From Nocardioides hwasunensis (GTDB taxonomy: Bacteria; Actinomycetota; Actinomycetes; Propionibacteriales; Nocardioidaceae): DNA of 64,000 bases. Where the stretch lies: NCBI RefSeq assembly GCF_014779665.1, contig NZ_JACXYY010000002.1, positions 186,001 to 250,000 on the forward strand, given 5' to 3'. Every line of letters begins with the position of its first letter. Within the stretch, counting starts at the first letter, position 1. Shown here piece after piece: positions 7,795 through 17,028 of the stretch. The notes beneath the pieces were generated by a model. It ran no database searches. It was given only the letters and a program-made list of their open reading frames with translations, and was not told the DNA's origin. A program made the position numbers and the translations under genes.

Positions 7795-10286
7795 CTGCGA
7801 CCCAGGACCGCCCCGCGGCCGAGATCGGCAAGGACCGGCGGCGCAAGGAGGACCAGCGGCTGATCACCGGTCGCACCCGGTGGACCGACAACATCACCCT
7901 GCCGGGCATGCTGCACCTGGCGATGGTGCGCAGTCCCTTCGCCCACGCCGCCATCGCCTCCGTCGACGTCGAGGCCGCCAAGGCGTCCCCCAACGTGGTC
8001 GCGGTGCTGTCCGGCAAGGACTTCGGCGACGAGCTCGGCGTCTGCATCAACGCCTGGCCGATCACCCCCGACCAGAAGACGCCGACCCACTCTCCGATGC
8101 CCGCCGACCGGGTCGCCTTCGCCGGCGAGGTCGTCGCCGTGGTGGTCGCCCGCAGCGCTGCCGAGGCGCGCGACGCGGCCGAGCTGGTCGACGTGGAGTA
8201 CGACGAGCTGCCGGCCGCGATCGGCATCAAGAACGCGCTGAAGGACGAGGTGTTGGCGCACCCCGACCTCGGCACGAACAAGTCCGCCCTCTGGGTCTTC
8301 GACTCCGCCGAGGCCGGCACCGGGAGCGACGTGGAGGCGGCCATCGAGGAGGCCCGCACCAACGGCATCCTCATCGAGCGCGAGTACCGCCAGCAGCGGC
8401 TCATCCCCGCCTTCATGGAGCCGCGCAGCGTCGTGGTCGACCCCACCGGCGAGCAGATCACCATGTGGTCGGCCACGCAGATCCCGCACATCCTGAGATT
8501 CGCGCTCGCAGCGACGACCGGTGTGCCCGAGTCCAAGATCCGGGTGATCGCCCCCGATGTCGGTGGTGGCTTCGGAGGCAAGCTGCAGACCACTCCGGAG
8601 GAGTGGATCGCCTGGGCGGTGGCGCGCCGGCTCTCCCGGCCGGTGAAGTACACCGAGACCCGCAGCGAGAGCCTGATGGCCGCCCATCACGGTCGTGACC
8701 AGGTGCAGACGCTCACGCTCGCTGCCGACAAGGACGGCAAGGTCACCGGCTTCAAGGTGCACCTCGACGCCGACCTGGGTGCGTACATCGCCGTCGTCGG
8801 CGGTGGCGTGCCCGTCCTCGGTGCCTTCATGTTCAACGCGATCTACAAGTTCCCCGCCTACCGCTTCGAGTGCCAGACGGTGCTGACCAACACCACCTTC
8901 ACCGATGCCTACCGGGGGGCCGGCCGGCCCGAGGCGACCTACGCCATCGAGCGGATCATGGACGAGCTGGCCGCCGAGGTCGGCGTGGACCCCCTCGAGA
9001 TCCGCGAGCGCAACTGGATCACGCACGAGGAGTTCCCCTTCATGACCGTGGCCGGTCTGGAGTACGACACCGGCAACTACGAGGCCGCGACCAGGCTGGC
9101 GAAGGAGTCCTTCGGCTACGACGCGCTGCGCGCCGAGCAGAAGGAGCGCCGCGACCGCGGGGACCGGGTGCAGCTGGGGATCGGGGTCTCGACCTTCACC
9201 GAGATGTGCGGCCTGGCGCCCAGCCGGGTGCTCGGCAGCCTCGACTACGGCGCCGGCGGCTGGGAGCACGCCAGCGTGCGGATGCTGGCCACCGGGAAGG
9301 TCGAGATCGTCACCGGCGCGAGCGCCCACGGCCAGGGCCACGAGACGGCGTTCAGCCAGATCGTCGCGGACCGGCTCGGCGTGCCCTTCGAGGACGTCGA
9401 GGTGCTGCACGGCGACACCCAGATCGCCCACAAGGGTCTCGACACCTACGGCTCGCGCTCGCTCGTCGTCGGCGGGGAGGCGCTCGTGCGGGCGGTCGAC
9501 AAGGTCATCGACAAGGCCAAGCACCTCGCGGCGCACCTGCTCGAGGCCAGCGAGGACGACCTCGAGTACAACGACGGCCGGTTCACCGTCGCCGGCACCG
9601 ACCAGGGGATCGCGATCCAGGAGCTCTCGACGGCCGCCTTCGCGGCGCACAGCTACCCCGAGGACATGGAGCCGAGCCTGGACGCCGAGGCGACGTACGA
9701 CCCGGTGAACTTCAACTACCCCCACGGCACCCACCTGTGTGCGATGGAGGTCGACACCGAGACCGGTGCGGTGAAGATGCGGAAGTACACCTGCTGCGAC
9801 GACATCGGCGTGATCATCAACCCGCTCATCGTGGCCGGCCAGGTCCACGGCGGGCTGGTCCAGGGCATCGCGCAGGCGCTGTGGGAGGAGGCGGTGCACG
9901 ACGAGGCCGGCACGCTGGTCAGCGGATCGTTCGTCGACTACCTGCTGCCCACGGCGGCCGACACCATCTCCTTCGACGTCGTCCACACCGACGACCCGAG
10001 CGTCTGCACCACCAACACGCTGGGCACCAAGGGAGTCGGCGAGGCCGGCACCATCGCGTCCACGCCGGCGGTCGTGAACGCGGTCGTCGACGCCGTACGC
10101 CACCTCGGGATCGACGACATCCAGATGCCCTGCACCCCGGAGCGGGTGTGGCGTGCGATCCAGGGCTCGAAGGCCGGGGGAGCGACGGAGACCCCGCCGG
10201 ACGCCGCCCCCCACTTCGCCGACGGCGAAGCCAACAGTGCCGGCGCGGACGGCGCACTCAACCAGGACGAAGGAGCGGGCCAGTGA
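7791..10286 (+). CDS. coxL: molybdopterin-binding large subunit, form II CoxL type
   Basis: An 831-residue molybdenum hydroxylase large subunit. The active-site loop reads AYRGAGR at residues 373-379. Established knowledge: genuine form I CO dehydrogenase has AYxCSFR, whose Cys holds copper, while AYRGAGR marks form II, whose physiological substrate is uncertain. The general-base Glu is present as E751 in GVGEAG, and cofactor-binding segments GGGFGGK and HGQGHETAF are intact. ATG at 7791 overlaps coxS by 4 bases; the stop overlaps coxM by 4 bases. A C-terminal tail of about 35 residues after the last conserved block is Ala/Asp-rich. CO oxidation should not be assumed; an aldehyde or heterocycle hydroxylase is equally possible. 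Confidence 0.9.
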
Positions 10287-11128
10287 TCCCGGTGAAGTTC
10301 GACTACCTCGCCCCGACGTCGGTCGAGGAGGCGGTGTCCGCGCTCGGTGAGCACGGTGACGAGGCCAAGATCATGGCCGGCGGGCAGAGTCTGCTCCCTG
10401 TCCTGCGGATGCGGCTCAACGCGCCCGAGGTGGTCATCGACCTCGGTGGGATCAGCTCGCTGCGGGGCATCCGCGACGACGGTGACGCCATCGTGATCGG
10501 TGCGATGACCACCCACCACGACGTCCGCGACCACGAGCTCGTCCACCAGCACGCCCTGCTGCTCTCGAAGGCGGCCGCCGAGGTGGCGGACGCGCAGATC
10601 CGGCACCGCGGCACGTTCGGCGGCGCGCTGGCCCACGCCGATCCCGCGGGCGACCTCGGTGCCCCGGCGTTGGCGCTGGGGGCTCAGTTCGTCATCGCCG
10701 GTGCCGCCGGCACGCGCACCGTGGAGGCCGCGGACTTCTTCGTCGACCTCTTCGAGACCGCGATCGGCGAGGACGAGATCCTGACCGAGGTGCGGGTCCC
10801 CAAGCACACCGGGTGGGGAGCGCACTACGAGAAGTTCGTGCGGGTCGCCCACCAGTGGCCCATCGTCGCGGTCGCCGCCACCGTGAGGGGATCCATCGAC
10901 GAGGCTCGGGTGGGCCTGACCAACATGGGCTCCACCCCGCTGCGAGCCTCGGCGACCGAGGAGGCCCTGGCCGGCGCGAGCGCGACCGAGGACGGCGTAC
11001 GCGCTGCGGCGGAGCTCGCCGCGGAGGGCACCAGTCCGCCCTCGGACCTCAACGGCGCGGCCGACTACCGCCAACACCTGGCAAGGGTGCTGACCGGCCG
11101 GGCCGTGCTGAAGGCCGCAGGAGCGTAG
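10283..11128 (+). CDS. coxM: FAD-binding medium subunit of the molybdenum hydroxylase
   Basis: A 281-residue FAD-binding subunit (PCMH-type fold, then a CO dehydrogenase flavoprotein C-terminal domain). The first FAD motif is AGGQSLLP near residues 32-39 and the second is the RGTFGGALAHADPAGD stretch near residues 110-125, equivalent to the TIGGS loop of CoxM. It accepts electrons from CoxS and passes them to an acceptor. The GTG start overlaps the coxL stop by 4 bases, and coxG follows 4 bases after its stop, so all four genes are one translational unit. Confidence 0.9.
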   Translation: MIPVKFDYLAPTSVEEAVSALGEHGDEAKIMAGGQSLLPVLRMRLNAPEVVIDLGGISSLRGIRDDGDAIVIGAMTTHHDVRDHELVHQHALLLSKAAAEVADAQIRHRGTFGGALAHADPAGDLGAPALALGAQFVIAGAAGTRTVEAADFFVDLFETAIGEDEILTEVRVPKHTGWGAHYEKFVRVAHQWPIVAVAATVRGSIDEARVGLTNMGSTPLRASATEEALAGASATEDGVRAAAELAAEGTSPPSDLNGAADYRQHLARVLTGRAVLKAAGA

Positions 11129-11132
11129 CCAC

Positions 11133-11831
11133 GTGGAGCTGAGCCACCGCTTCACCGTCCCGATCGGCGTCGAGGAGACCTGGGAGCACTTCAACGACAT
11201 CGCATCCGTCGCCGAGTGCTTCCCGGGCGCCCAGGTCACCGAGGCCGACGAGGAGTCGTTCGCCGGCTCGGTCAAGGTCAAGCTCGGGCCGATCGCCCTG
11301 CTCTACAACGGCACCGGCACCTTCGTCGAGAAGGACGCGGCGGCGCACCGCTTCGTGGTGGACGCGAAGGGCAAGGACAAGCGCGGCAACGGCACGGCCG
11401 GCGCGAAGGTCACGGTCACGATGACCGACGCGGCCGGCTCCACCGACGTCGCCGTCGAGACCGACCTGGCCATCACCGGCAAGCCCGCCCAGTTCGGGCG
11501 CGGGGTGATGCAGGACGTCTCCGACAAGCTCCTGGGCCAGTTCGTCACCTGCCTCGAGCAGCGACTCACGGCTCCCGCCCCCGAGCAGCCGGCCGACCCC
11601 GGGACCGCGGCGGAGGCGGTGACTGCGCCACCCCCCGAGCAGGCGCCAGCCCCGTCTCCGTCGCCTGGCGCTCGCCCGACGCCTCCGCTCCCTCCGTCAC
11701 GCGAGGCGGAGGCGCTCGACCTCGGGAGTGCGGTGCTGCCGGTGCTGCTGAGGTCCTACTGGAAGCACGCCGTCGCGGCGATCGCCGGCCTGGCGGTCCT
11801 CCGACGGGTGCTGCGGCGCTCGAGCAGGTAG
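11133..11831 (+). CDS. coxG: CoxG-like SRPBCC-domain protein with C-terminal membrane anchor
   Basis: A 232-residue protein: residues 1-150 form a CoxG-type SRPBCC (polyketide-cyclase-like lipid-binding) domain, residues about 150-200 are Pro/Ala-rich linker, and a hydrophobic segment near residues 205-225 (SYWKHAVAAIAGLAVL) followed by Arg residues looks like a tail anchor. CoxG recruits CO dehydrogenase to the membrane in Oligotropha, and a related mycobacterial protein was reported to deliver menaquinone to the enzyme. The architecture fits that electron-delivery role here. It ends the operon and converges on alkB with only 4 bases between stop codons. Confidence 0.85.
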   Translation: MELSHRFTVPIGVEETWEHFNDIASVAECFPGAQVTEADEESFAGSVKVKLGPIALLYNGTGTFVEKDAAAHRFVVDAKGKDKRGNGTAGAKVTVTMTDAAGSTDVAVETDLAITGKPAQFGRGVMQDVSDKLLGQFVTCLEQRLTAPAPEQPADPGTAAEAVTAPPPEQAPAPSPSPGARPTPPLPPSREAEALDLGSAVLPVLLRSYWKHAVAAIAGLAVLRRVLRRSSR

Positions 11832-11835
11832 GGCC

Positions 11836-12447
11836 TCAGAACACGCCCTGCGGCCGGAACTGCACCGAGATGCGAGGACCGGCGTGGGCGACCTTGGGCA
11901 CGGCGTGCTCCCACGTGCGCTGGCACGACCCGCCCATCACGACCAGGTCGCCGTGCCCCATCGTCAGGGCGATCGACGCGCCACCGCCACGCGGGCGCAG
12001 CAGCAGTCGCCGGGGATCGCCCACGCTGACGATGGCCACCATCGTGTCGGCGGTCCGCCCCCTGCCGATGGTGTCGCCGTGCCACGCGACGGAGTCGCGA
12101 CCGTCGCGGTAGTAGCAACAGCCGGCCGTCACGAACGGCTCGCCGAGCTCGGGGAGGTAGTGCGTGGTGAGGTCGGCGCGCGCCCGCACGAGCGACGGGT
12201 GGGGCAGGGGATCGTCGGCGAGGTAGGTGTGCACCAGCCGCGGGACGTCGACCACGCTGTCGTACATCGCGCGGCGCTCGGAGCGCCACGGCACCTGCTC
12301 GACCAGCGCGGAGAACACGGCGTCGGGGTCGGTCAGCCAGCTGCGCTGCACCTCGATCCAGGCGCCGTGGGAGAGCCGACGACGCTCGGGCGCGAGCGGC
12401 GCCGAACCGGTGGTCAGCTCGGCGAAGAGTGACGTCTGGAAGTCCAC
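11836..12447 (-). CDS. alkB: AlkB-family alpha-ketoglutarate-dependent DNA dealkylase
   Basis: A 203-residue 2OG/Fe(II) dioxygenase. Iron ligands are H123 and D125 (WHGD) and H181 (WEHAV); the 2-oxoglutarate and substrate arginines are R192 and R198 in the RxxxxxR motif near the C-terminus. AlkB oxidatively removes methyl groups from N1-methyladenine and N3-methylcytosine. The GTG at 12447 is chosen because TATGAT lies 6 bases upstream, giving a leaderless mRNA; longer in-frame starts would run through the promoter and a perfect LexA box at 12468-12483. That box indicates SOS control rather than the Ada control known in E. coli. Confidence 0.88.
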   Translation of the reverse strand: MDFQTSLFAELTTGSAPLAPERRRLSHGAWIEVQRSWLTDPDAVFSALVEQVPWRSERRAMYDSVVDVPRLVHTYLADDPLPHPSLVRARADLTTHYLPELGEPFVTAGCCYYRDGRDSVAWHGDTIGRGRTADTMVAIVSVGDPRRLLLRPRGGGASIALTMGHGDLVVMGGSCQRTWEHAVPKVAHAGPRISVQFRPQGVF

Positions 12448-12453
12448 GGAGCG

Positions 12454-12459
12454 ATCATA
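12454..12459 (-). promoter_or_regulatory. leaderless -10 box of alkB
   Basis: On the minus strand TATGAT occupies 12459 to 12454, and the 6-base spacer CGCTCC leads straight into the GTG start at 12447. The position 17 bases further upstream, where a -35 box would lie, falls inside the LexA box. Confidence 0.6.
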
Positions 12460-12467
12460 CGCCAGGA

Positions 12468-12483
12468 TCGAACGCACGTTCGA
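12468..12483. promoter_or_regulatory. SOS box (LexA operator) upstream of alkB
   Basis: TCGAACGCACGTTCGA is a perfect palindrome in both arms and matches the actinobacterial LexA operator TCGAAC-N4-GTTCGA in every position. It covers the expected -35 region of the alkB promoter (minus strand), the ideal place for repression. It lies 82 bases from the GntR gene on the other strand, so an effect there is less likely. Confidence 0.8.
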
Positions 12484-12551
12484 ACATAAAGAAATCGTCA
12501 AGGGCATCCAGAAGGCTTCCTCAATTCGATGACACCGGTCCAGCCCAGTCC

Positions 12552-12567
12552 TAGCCTGAGCGCTATG
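12552..12567 (+). promoter_or_regulatory. leaderless -10 box of the GntR gene
   Basis: TAGCCT at 12552-12557 is followed by 7 bases and the ATG at 12565. This decides the start over the upstream in-frame ATG at 12529, which would lie in front of the promoter. Confidence 0.55.
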
Positions 12568-13287
12568 GATCCCATGGACCTCGTCGTCCCGCGTCAGCGG
12601 GCGTTGAAGCACGTCCAGGTCCGTGAGCACGTCCGCGGCCTCATCGAGGCGCAGCCCCCGGGCTCCGCGGCACCCTCGGAGCGCGAGCTGGTCGCCCGCT
12701 TCGGAGTGGCCCGGATGACGGTGCGACAGGCGCTCGACGCGCTCGTCGCCGAGGGGCTGCTGGAGCGCATCCCGGGACGTGGCACGTTCGTCGCGCAGCC
12801 GCCCAAGACCGCTGGTCGACTGACCTCCTTCACCGAGGAGATCCGTCGTCGGGGGATGCTGCCGGAGTCCCAGACCCTCCTCGCCCGCGTGGAGCAGGCC
12901 GGCCCGGGTGTCGCCCGCGCGCTCGACATCTCACCGGGCGACCCGGTCCTGCACTGGCGCCGCCTGCGTCGTGCCGACCAGGCCATCGTGTGCGTGGAGG
13001 ACGCCTACCTCAACGAGGTGCTGCTCCCGGGCTTCCTCCAGCACGGCACCCCGACGAGCCTCTACGACGCGCTCGCCTCGCGCGGCCTGCGGCCGACGGA
13101 GGTCGAGGACTCGATCAGCGCCGACCGCGCCAGCGCGGAGGAGGCGGCGGTCCTGGAGGTCGCCGAGGGTGACCCGGTGCTGCGGCACTCACGTCGAGCG
13201 GTCTCCGACGGGCGCATCGTGGAGGTCTCGCGCACCTGCTACCGCCACGACCGCTTCACCGTCTACCTCCAGCTCGCCGACCGCTAG
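12565..13287 (+). CDS. GntR-family (HutC/UTRA) transcriptional regulator
   Basis: A 240-residue regulator. An N-terminal winged helix (about residues 10-75) carries the GntR pattern SERELVARFGVARMTVRQALDAL followed by the wing GRGTFVA. A C-terminal UTRA ligand-binding domain fills residues 85-240 and starts LTSFTEEIRRRG. HutC-type members respond to small metabolites such as amino sugars or carboxylates. No metabolic operon is adjacent: alkB is divergent and an HD hydrolase is convergent with stop codons touching. Its target is therefore unknown; self-regulation is the default expectation. An upstream ATG at 12574 is a further possible start. Confidence 0.85.
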   Translation: MDPMDLVVPRQRALKHVQVREHVRGLIEAQPPGSAAPSERELVARFGVARMTVRQALDALVAEGLLERIPGRGTFVAQPPKTAGRLTSFTEEIRRRGMLPESQTLLARVEQAGPGVARALDISPGDPVLHWRRLRRADQAIVCVEDAYLNEVLLPGFLQHGTPTSLYDALASRGLRPTEVEDSISADRASAEEAAVLEVAEGDPVLRHSRRAVSDGRIVEVSRTCYRHDRFTVYLQLADR

Positions 13288-13878
13288 TCAGCCCGGCTCG
13301 CGCCCGAGCTCCTCGAGCTCGCGCGCGAGGTTGGCGCGCGCCGGCTCCTCCCAGAGCTCGCGCGCGGCCGGGGTGTGGAAGAGGTGCGGCGCGGCGGCCA
13401 GGTCCGCCAGCACGGCCGCGCGGCCGGCGCGGAAGTCGCTGTCCGACACGTGGGCGAAGTCGGCGCGCACGCCGGCGGCGTAGGTGTCGTAGCGCTCGCG
13501 CGGCGCAGCCAGGATGGCGAGGTCGGCGTCGCTGAGCGCACAGCCTGCGGGGTCGTCGTCGGCGGGGCGGTGGTGGACGGTCATCCGGACCAGCCGCGCC
13601 ACCTCCTCGGCGTACGCCGTCGGCAGGGCGCGCTCGGCCCACTGCGCCGAGCGCTCCTCGTCGTCGGCGTCGCCGTCGTAGACCGCGTCGTGGAACCAGG
13701 CCGCCAGTGCGGCGGTCGTCCGGTCGAAGGCCGCTGCCTGCTCGGACAGCAGGTCCAGCCGGTCGAGCACCTCGGTCAGGTGGAGCTGGTCGTGGTAGCC
13801 GTCGCGGTCCCAGGCAGCGAGCAGCTCGGTGCGCAGGTCGTGGTGGTCCTCGAGGGGCCAGCGCTCGGCGAGGCTCAC
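13288..13878 (-). CDS. HD-domain metal-dependent phosphohydrolase-like protein
   Basis: A 196-residue predicted HD protein. Candidate metal ligands are H29 and H33 (GYHDQLHLTEV) and the H63-D64 pair (WFHDAVYDGD), with a further H in VHHRP. Proteins with this compact HD layout are annotated as predicted metal-dependent phosphohydrolases, substrate unknown. The GTG at 13878 overlaps the end of the MpaB-like gene by 4 bases, so both are translated from one mRNA. It ends immediately against the stop of the convergent GntR gene. An upstream extension in the same frame lacks conservation and is rejected. Confidence 0.75.
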   Translation of the reverse strand: MSLAERWPLEDHHDLRTELLAAWDRDGYHDQLHLTEVLDRLDLLSEQAAAFDRTTAALAAWFHDAVYDGDADDEERSAQWAERALPTAYAEEVARLVRMTVHHRPADDDPAGCALSDADLAILAAPRERYDTYAAGVRADFAHVSDSDFRAGRAAVLADLAAAPHLFHTPAARELWEEPARANLARELEELGREPG

Positions 13879-14759
13879 GCCCGTGCCTCCTCCATGGTGC
13901 GTGCCTGCTCGCGTCCGGAGGTCATCGCCCACCGGATCGCTCCCGTCGAGACCTTCCCGAGGGCGCGGCCCACGGTCTGGTCGAGCGCCTTGTCGAGGAC
14001 CGGGGGATGGGGCAGCCCCAGCTCGCGGCGGGCCGACTCCGAGGTCAGCGAGACCGCCGCTCCGACGAGGGAGAGGTAGGCGGGCCGGGCAGCCAGAGGA
14101 AGGTCGGGGTGCCACACGAGGAAGCTGATCGCGTCACGTGCGGCCGGGGTGCCGCGCAGCTCCGGCGCATAGGCGGCCAGCGTCGCGCGCAGCCCGGACT
14201 CGGACGTGGGCGGGTCCACCACGCCCAGGACAGCGGCGACGTGCGCGGCCTGGGCGACGTACTCGTCGCGCTCGAGGCCGACCAGCGGCCGCTGGCCGAA
14301 CCGGTCGTGGGCGACCAGGAAGCTGTCGATCTCGGCGGCGTGCACCCAGCCGAGCAGGTGCGGGTCGGAGGCTGCGTACGGGGTGCCGTCGGGCATCGTG
14401 CCGGTGACCGACTCGTGGGCGCGCTGCACGGCGCGGATCACCGCCCGTGCGTCGCTCTCCGCGCCGAAGGTCGTCATCGCGATGTAGGTGGAGACCTGCG
14501 CGAGCCGGCCCCACATGTCGCCGCGGTAGCCGGAGTGGTCGGCGACGCCCTGCATGGCTGCCGGGTGCAGGGACTGGAGCATGATCGCGCGGATCCCGCC
14601 GACGAACATCGAGGCGTCGCCGTGGACCCGGGTGATCGGCGACCCCGGCTCGAACCAGCGCGGCCCCGGCGTGCTGTGCACCCGCTCGCGCTGGCGTGGG
14701 CCGTCGGGGCCGGCGACCTTGCGGAAGATCTCGGCGCCGACGCGGTCTCTGAGGCTCAC
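13875..14759 (-). CDS. oxygenase MpaB-family (DUF2236) protein
   Basis: A 294-residue DUF2236 protein; hallmark segments are the N-terminal RVHGDASMFVGGIRAIMLQSLHP stretch (residues about 45-67), the GYRGDMWGRL motif, and a mid-protein LLGWVHAAEIDSF helix. The family includes MpaB' of mycophenolic acid biosynthesis and the rubber oxygenase Lcp, some members binding heme b, with a role in oxidising lipids or hydrocarbons. The GTG at 14759 is chosen since TAGCCT lies 7 bases upstream and the extra 14 residues of a longer ATG version add nothing conserved. It is followed by the HD gene with a 4-base overlap. The substrate is unknown. Confidence 0.78.
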   Translation of the reverse strand: MSLRDRVGAEIFRKVAGPDGPRQRERVHSTPGPRWFEPGSPITRVHGDASMFVGGIRAIMLQSLHPAAMQGVADHSGYRGDMWGRLAQVSTYIAMTTFGAESDARAVIRAVQRAHESVTGTMPDGTPYAASDPHLLGWVHAAEIDSFLVAHDRFGQRPLVGLERDEYVAQAAHVAAVLGVVDPPTSESGLRATLAAYAPELRGTPAARDAISFLVWHPDLPLAARPAYLSLVGAAVSLTSESARRELGLPHPPVLDKALDQTVGRALGKVSTGAIRWAMTSGREQARTMEEARA

Positions 14760-14766
14760 GGTCCCG

Positions 14767-14772
14767 AGGCTA
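14767..14772 (-). promoter_or_regulatory. leaderless -10 box of the MpaB-like gene
   Basis: TAGCCT on the minus strand (14772 to 14767) is separated by CGGGACC from the GTG start at 14759. It lies just after the stop of the XPB gene in transcription order. Confidence 0.5.
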
Positions 14773-14834
14773 GCCGGGCTCGCCTGACCCGCCCTCTGCA
14801 TCCCATGGTGACCCAGCGGGAGTGCAAGGGCCGA

Positions 14835-16481
14835 TCAGGCCGGGGACTGCAGGTCGCCGGCATCGACGATCCGGTAGGCGTAGCCCTGCTCGGCGAGGAA
14901 GCGCTGCCGGTTCTGGGCGAAGTCGGCGTCGACGGTGTCGCGCGACACGATGGTGTAGAAGTGCGCGCTGCGCCCCTCGGTCTTGGGACGGAGCAGCCGA
15001 CCGAGGCGCTGGGCCTCCTCCTGGCGCGAGCCGAACGAGCCGCTGACCTGGATCGCGACCTCGGCCGAGGGCAGGTCGATGGAGAAGTTGGCGACCTTGC
15101 TGACCACCAGCAGCCCGATCTCGCCGGAGCGGAAGGCGTTGAACAGCCGCTGCCGCTCCTTGACCGGGGTCTCGCCCTTGATCACCGGGGCGTCCAGCAT
15201 CGCGGCGATCTCGTCGAGCTGGTCGATGTACTGCCCGATCACGAGGGTCGGCTGCCCGGCGTGCCGACGCACGAGGTCGCGTACGACGTCGATCTTGGCG
15301 TGGGTGCACGAGGCGAGGCGGTAGCGGGTGTCGGGGTCGCTCGTGGCGTAGGCCAGCCGCTCGCCGTCGGGGAGGGTGACGCGCACCTCGACGCAGTCGG
15401 CGGGAGCGATGTAGCCCTGCGCCTCGATGTCCTTCCAGGGGGCGTCGTAGCGCTTGGGCCCGATCAGCGAGAAGACCTCGCCCTCGCGTCCGTCCTCGCG
15501 CACCAGGGTCGCGGTGAGGCCGAGTCGCCGACGAGCCTGGAGGTCGGCGGTCATCCGGAAGATCGGCGCGGGCAGCAGGTGCACCTCGTCGTAGACGATG
15601 AGGCCCCAGTCGCGGGCGTCGAGCAGGTCCAGGTGCGGGTAGACGCCCTTCCGCTTCGTCGTCAGCACCTGGTAGGTCGCGATGGTGACCGGCCGGATCT
15701 CCTTGACCGCGCCGGAGTACTCGCCGATCTCGTCGGCCGTCAGCGACGTCCGGGCGATCAGCTCGTCCTTCCACTGCCGCGCGCTCACGGTGTTGGTGAC
15801 CAGGATCAGGGTGGTGGCCTGCGCGTGTGCCATCGAGGCCGCACCGACGATCGTCTTCCCGGCTCCGCAGGGCAGCACGACGACGCCCGACCCGCCGTCC
15901 CAGAACGACTCGGCGGCCTCGCGCTGGTAGGGCCGCAGGGTCCAGCCGTCCTCGGCGAGGTCGATCGCGTGCGCCTCGCCGTCGACGTAGCCGGCGAAGT
16001 CCTCGGCCGGCCAGCCGAGCTTGAGCAGCGCCTGCTTGAGGTTGCCGCGCTCGCTGGGGTGCACCGCGACGCTGTCGTCGTCGATGCGGGCACCGACCAT
16101 CCCGGCGATCTTCTTCGCGCGCAGCACCTCCTCGAGGACCGGGCGATCCGTCGATGACAGCACGAGGCCGTGGACGGGGTGCTTCTCCAGGCGCAGCCGG
16201 CCGTAGCGACCCATGGTCTCGGCGACGTCGACGAGCAGCGCGTGCGGGACGGCGTACCTGCTCCAGGTCAGCAGGGCGTCGACGACCTGCTCGGCGTCGT
16301 GCCCGGCCGCGCGGGCGTTCCACAGCCCGAGCGGGGTGAGCCGGTAGGTGTGGATGTGCTCGGGGGAGCGCTCGAGCTCGGCGAACGGCGCGATGGCCTT
16401 GCGTGCCTCGGGTGCGGACGGGTGGTCGACCTCGAGCAGGAGCGTCTTGTCGGACTGGACGATGAGCGGGCCGTCATTCAC
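14835..16481 (-). CDS. DNA repair helicase XPB
   Basis: A 548-residue superfamily 2 helicase of the XPB/ERCC3 type. Walker A GAGKT is at residues 206-210, the DEVH box at 298-301, the XPB-specific RED motif at 328-330 followed by a thumb-like region, and motif VI QRLGRLLRPK near residue 500. The N-terminal 180 residues hold the damage-recognition-like domain of bacterial XPB. The mycobacterial homologue is a 3'-5' DNA helicase, proposed to act in repair. The GTG at 16481 follows a TAGGAT box by 6 bases. Its usual neighbour, the helicase-associated protein, is encoded upstream on the same strand with a CGNR gene between them. Confidence 0.92.
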   Translation of the reverse strand: MNDGPLIVQSDKTLLLEVDHPSAPEARKAIAPFAELERSPEHIHTYRLTPLGLWNARAAGHDAEQVVDALLTWSRYAVPHALLVDVAETMGRYGRLRLEKHPVHGLVLSSTDRPVLEEVLRAKKIAGMVGARIDDDSVAVHPSERGNLKQALLKLGWPAEDFAGYVDGEAHAIDLAEDGWTLRPYQREAAESFWDGGSGVVVLPCGAGKTIVGAASMAHAQATTLILVTNTVSARQWKDELIARTSLTADEIGEYSGAVKEIRPVTIATYQVLTTKRKGVYPHLDLLDARDWGLIVYDEVHLLPAPIFRMTADLQARRRLGLTATLVREDGREGEVFSLIGPKRYDAPWKDIEAQGYIAPADCVEVRVTLPDGERLAYATSDPDTRYRLASCTHAKIDVVRDLVRRHAGQPTLVIGQYIDQLDEIAAMLDAPVIKGETPVKERQRLFNAFRSGEIGLLVVSKVANFSIDLPSAEVAIQVSGSFGSRQEEAQRLGRLLRPKTEGRSAHFYTIVSRDTVDADFAQNRQRFLAEQGYAYRIVDAGDLQSPA

Positions 16482-16487
16482 CTCTCG

Positions 16488-16493
16488 ATCCTA
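16488..16493 (-). promoter_or_regulatory. leaderless -10 box of the XPB gene
   Basis: TAGGAT on the minus strand (16493 to 16488), then CGAGAG, then the GTG start at 16481. It lies in the 16-base gap after the CGNR gene. Confidence 0.5.
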
Positions 16494-16497
16494 CGGA

Positions 16498-17022
16498 TCA
16501 GCTGGCCGCCGCCCTCTGGCGCGCACGGTAGGCGGCGACGTTGGCACGTGAGGAGCACCGGTCCGAGCAGTAGCGCCGCGACTGGTTGGGCGAGGTGTCG
16601 ACGTAGACCTGGTCGCACCTGACCTCCGAGCACGTGCCGAGCCGGGTGGCGCCGAGGTCGCAGACCAGCGTGGCCAGACCCATGAGCGACTCGCCGATGA
16701 GCAGCTCGGCCACCGATGACGCCCGGTTGGTGACGTGCATGTGGAGGTTGTCGGGGTCGTGGTCGGAGATCATCGGCGTCACCGGGTGCCGGGCGAGCAG
16801 GTCGTTGAGCTGGCTGACGACCAGCGACGCGTCGTCGGCGTCGCTGGCCTCGAAGACCGGTCGCAGCTCGACCTGGAAGGTCCGCAGCGCCGGCAGGTCG
16901 TCGTCCACCACCGACCGGTGCAGCCAGGAGCGGTCCGCGAGGTGCTCGTGCAGGGCGGCCTCGTCGGGGAGGTCGGTGTTGACGAGCGCCGCGGATTGCT
17001 CGGCGTAGCGGATGAAGTCCAC
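16498..17022 (-). CDS. CGNR zinc-finger domain protein
   Basis: A 174-residue protein with an ABATE-like N-terminal domain (residues 1-125) and a C-terminal CGNR-type zinc finger with C131, C136, C152 and C156, the last in CSSRANVAAYR. CGNR proteins are putative regulators, often of stress or amino-acid functions; the N-terminal domain is thought to bind a ligand. In place of the literal CGNR motif this one has CSSR, a common variant. The GTG start follows TAAACT by 6 bases. It is inserted between the helicase-associated gene and XPB, a pair that is adjacent in mycobacteria. Confidence 0.8.
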   Translation of the reverse strand: MDFIRYAEQSAALVNTDLPDEAALHEHLADRSWLHRSVVDDDLPALRTFQVELRPVFEASDADDASLVVSQLNDLLARHPVTPMISDHDPDNLHMHVTNRASSVAELLIGESLMGLATLVCDLGATRLGTCSEVRCDQVYVDTSPNQSRRYCSDRCSSRANVAAYRARQRAAAS

Positions 17023-17028
17023 GATTCA

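Noticed and set aside
13707..16157. Very long plus-strand open frame (816 codons) opposite MpaB and XPB
   Set aside because: Its translation is low-complexity Arg/Gly/Val text and it is antisense to genes with complete catalytic motifs; long antisense frames are usual in high-GC DNA.
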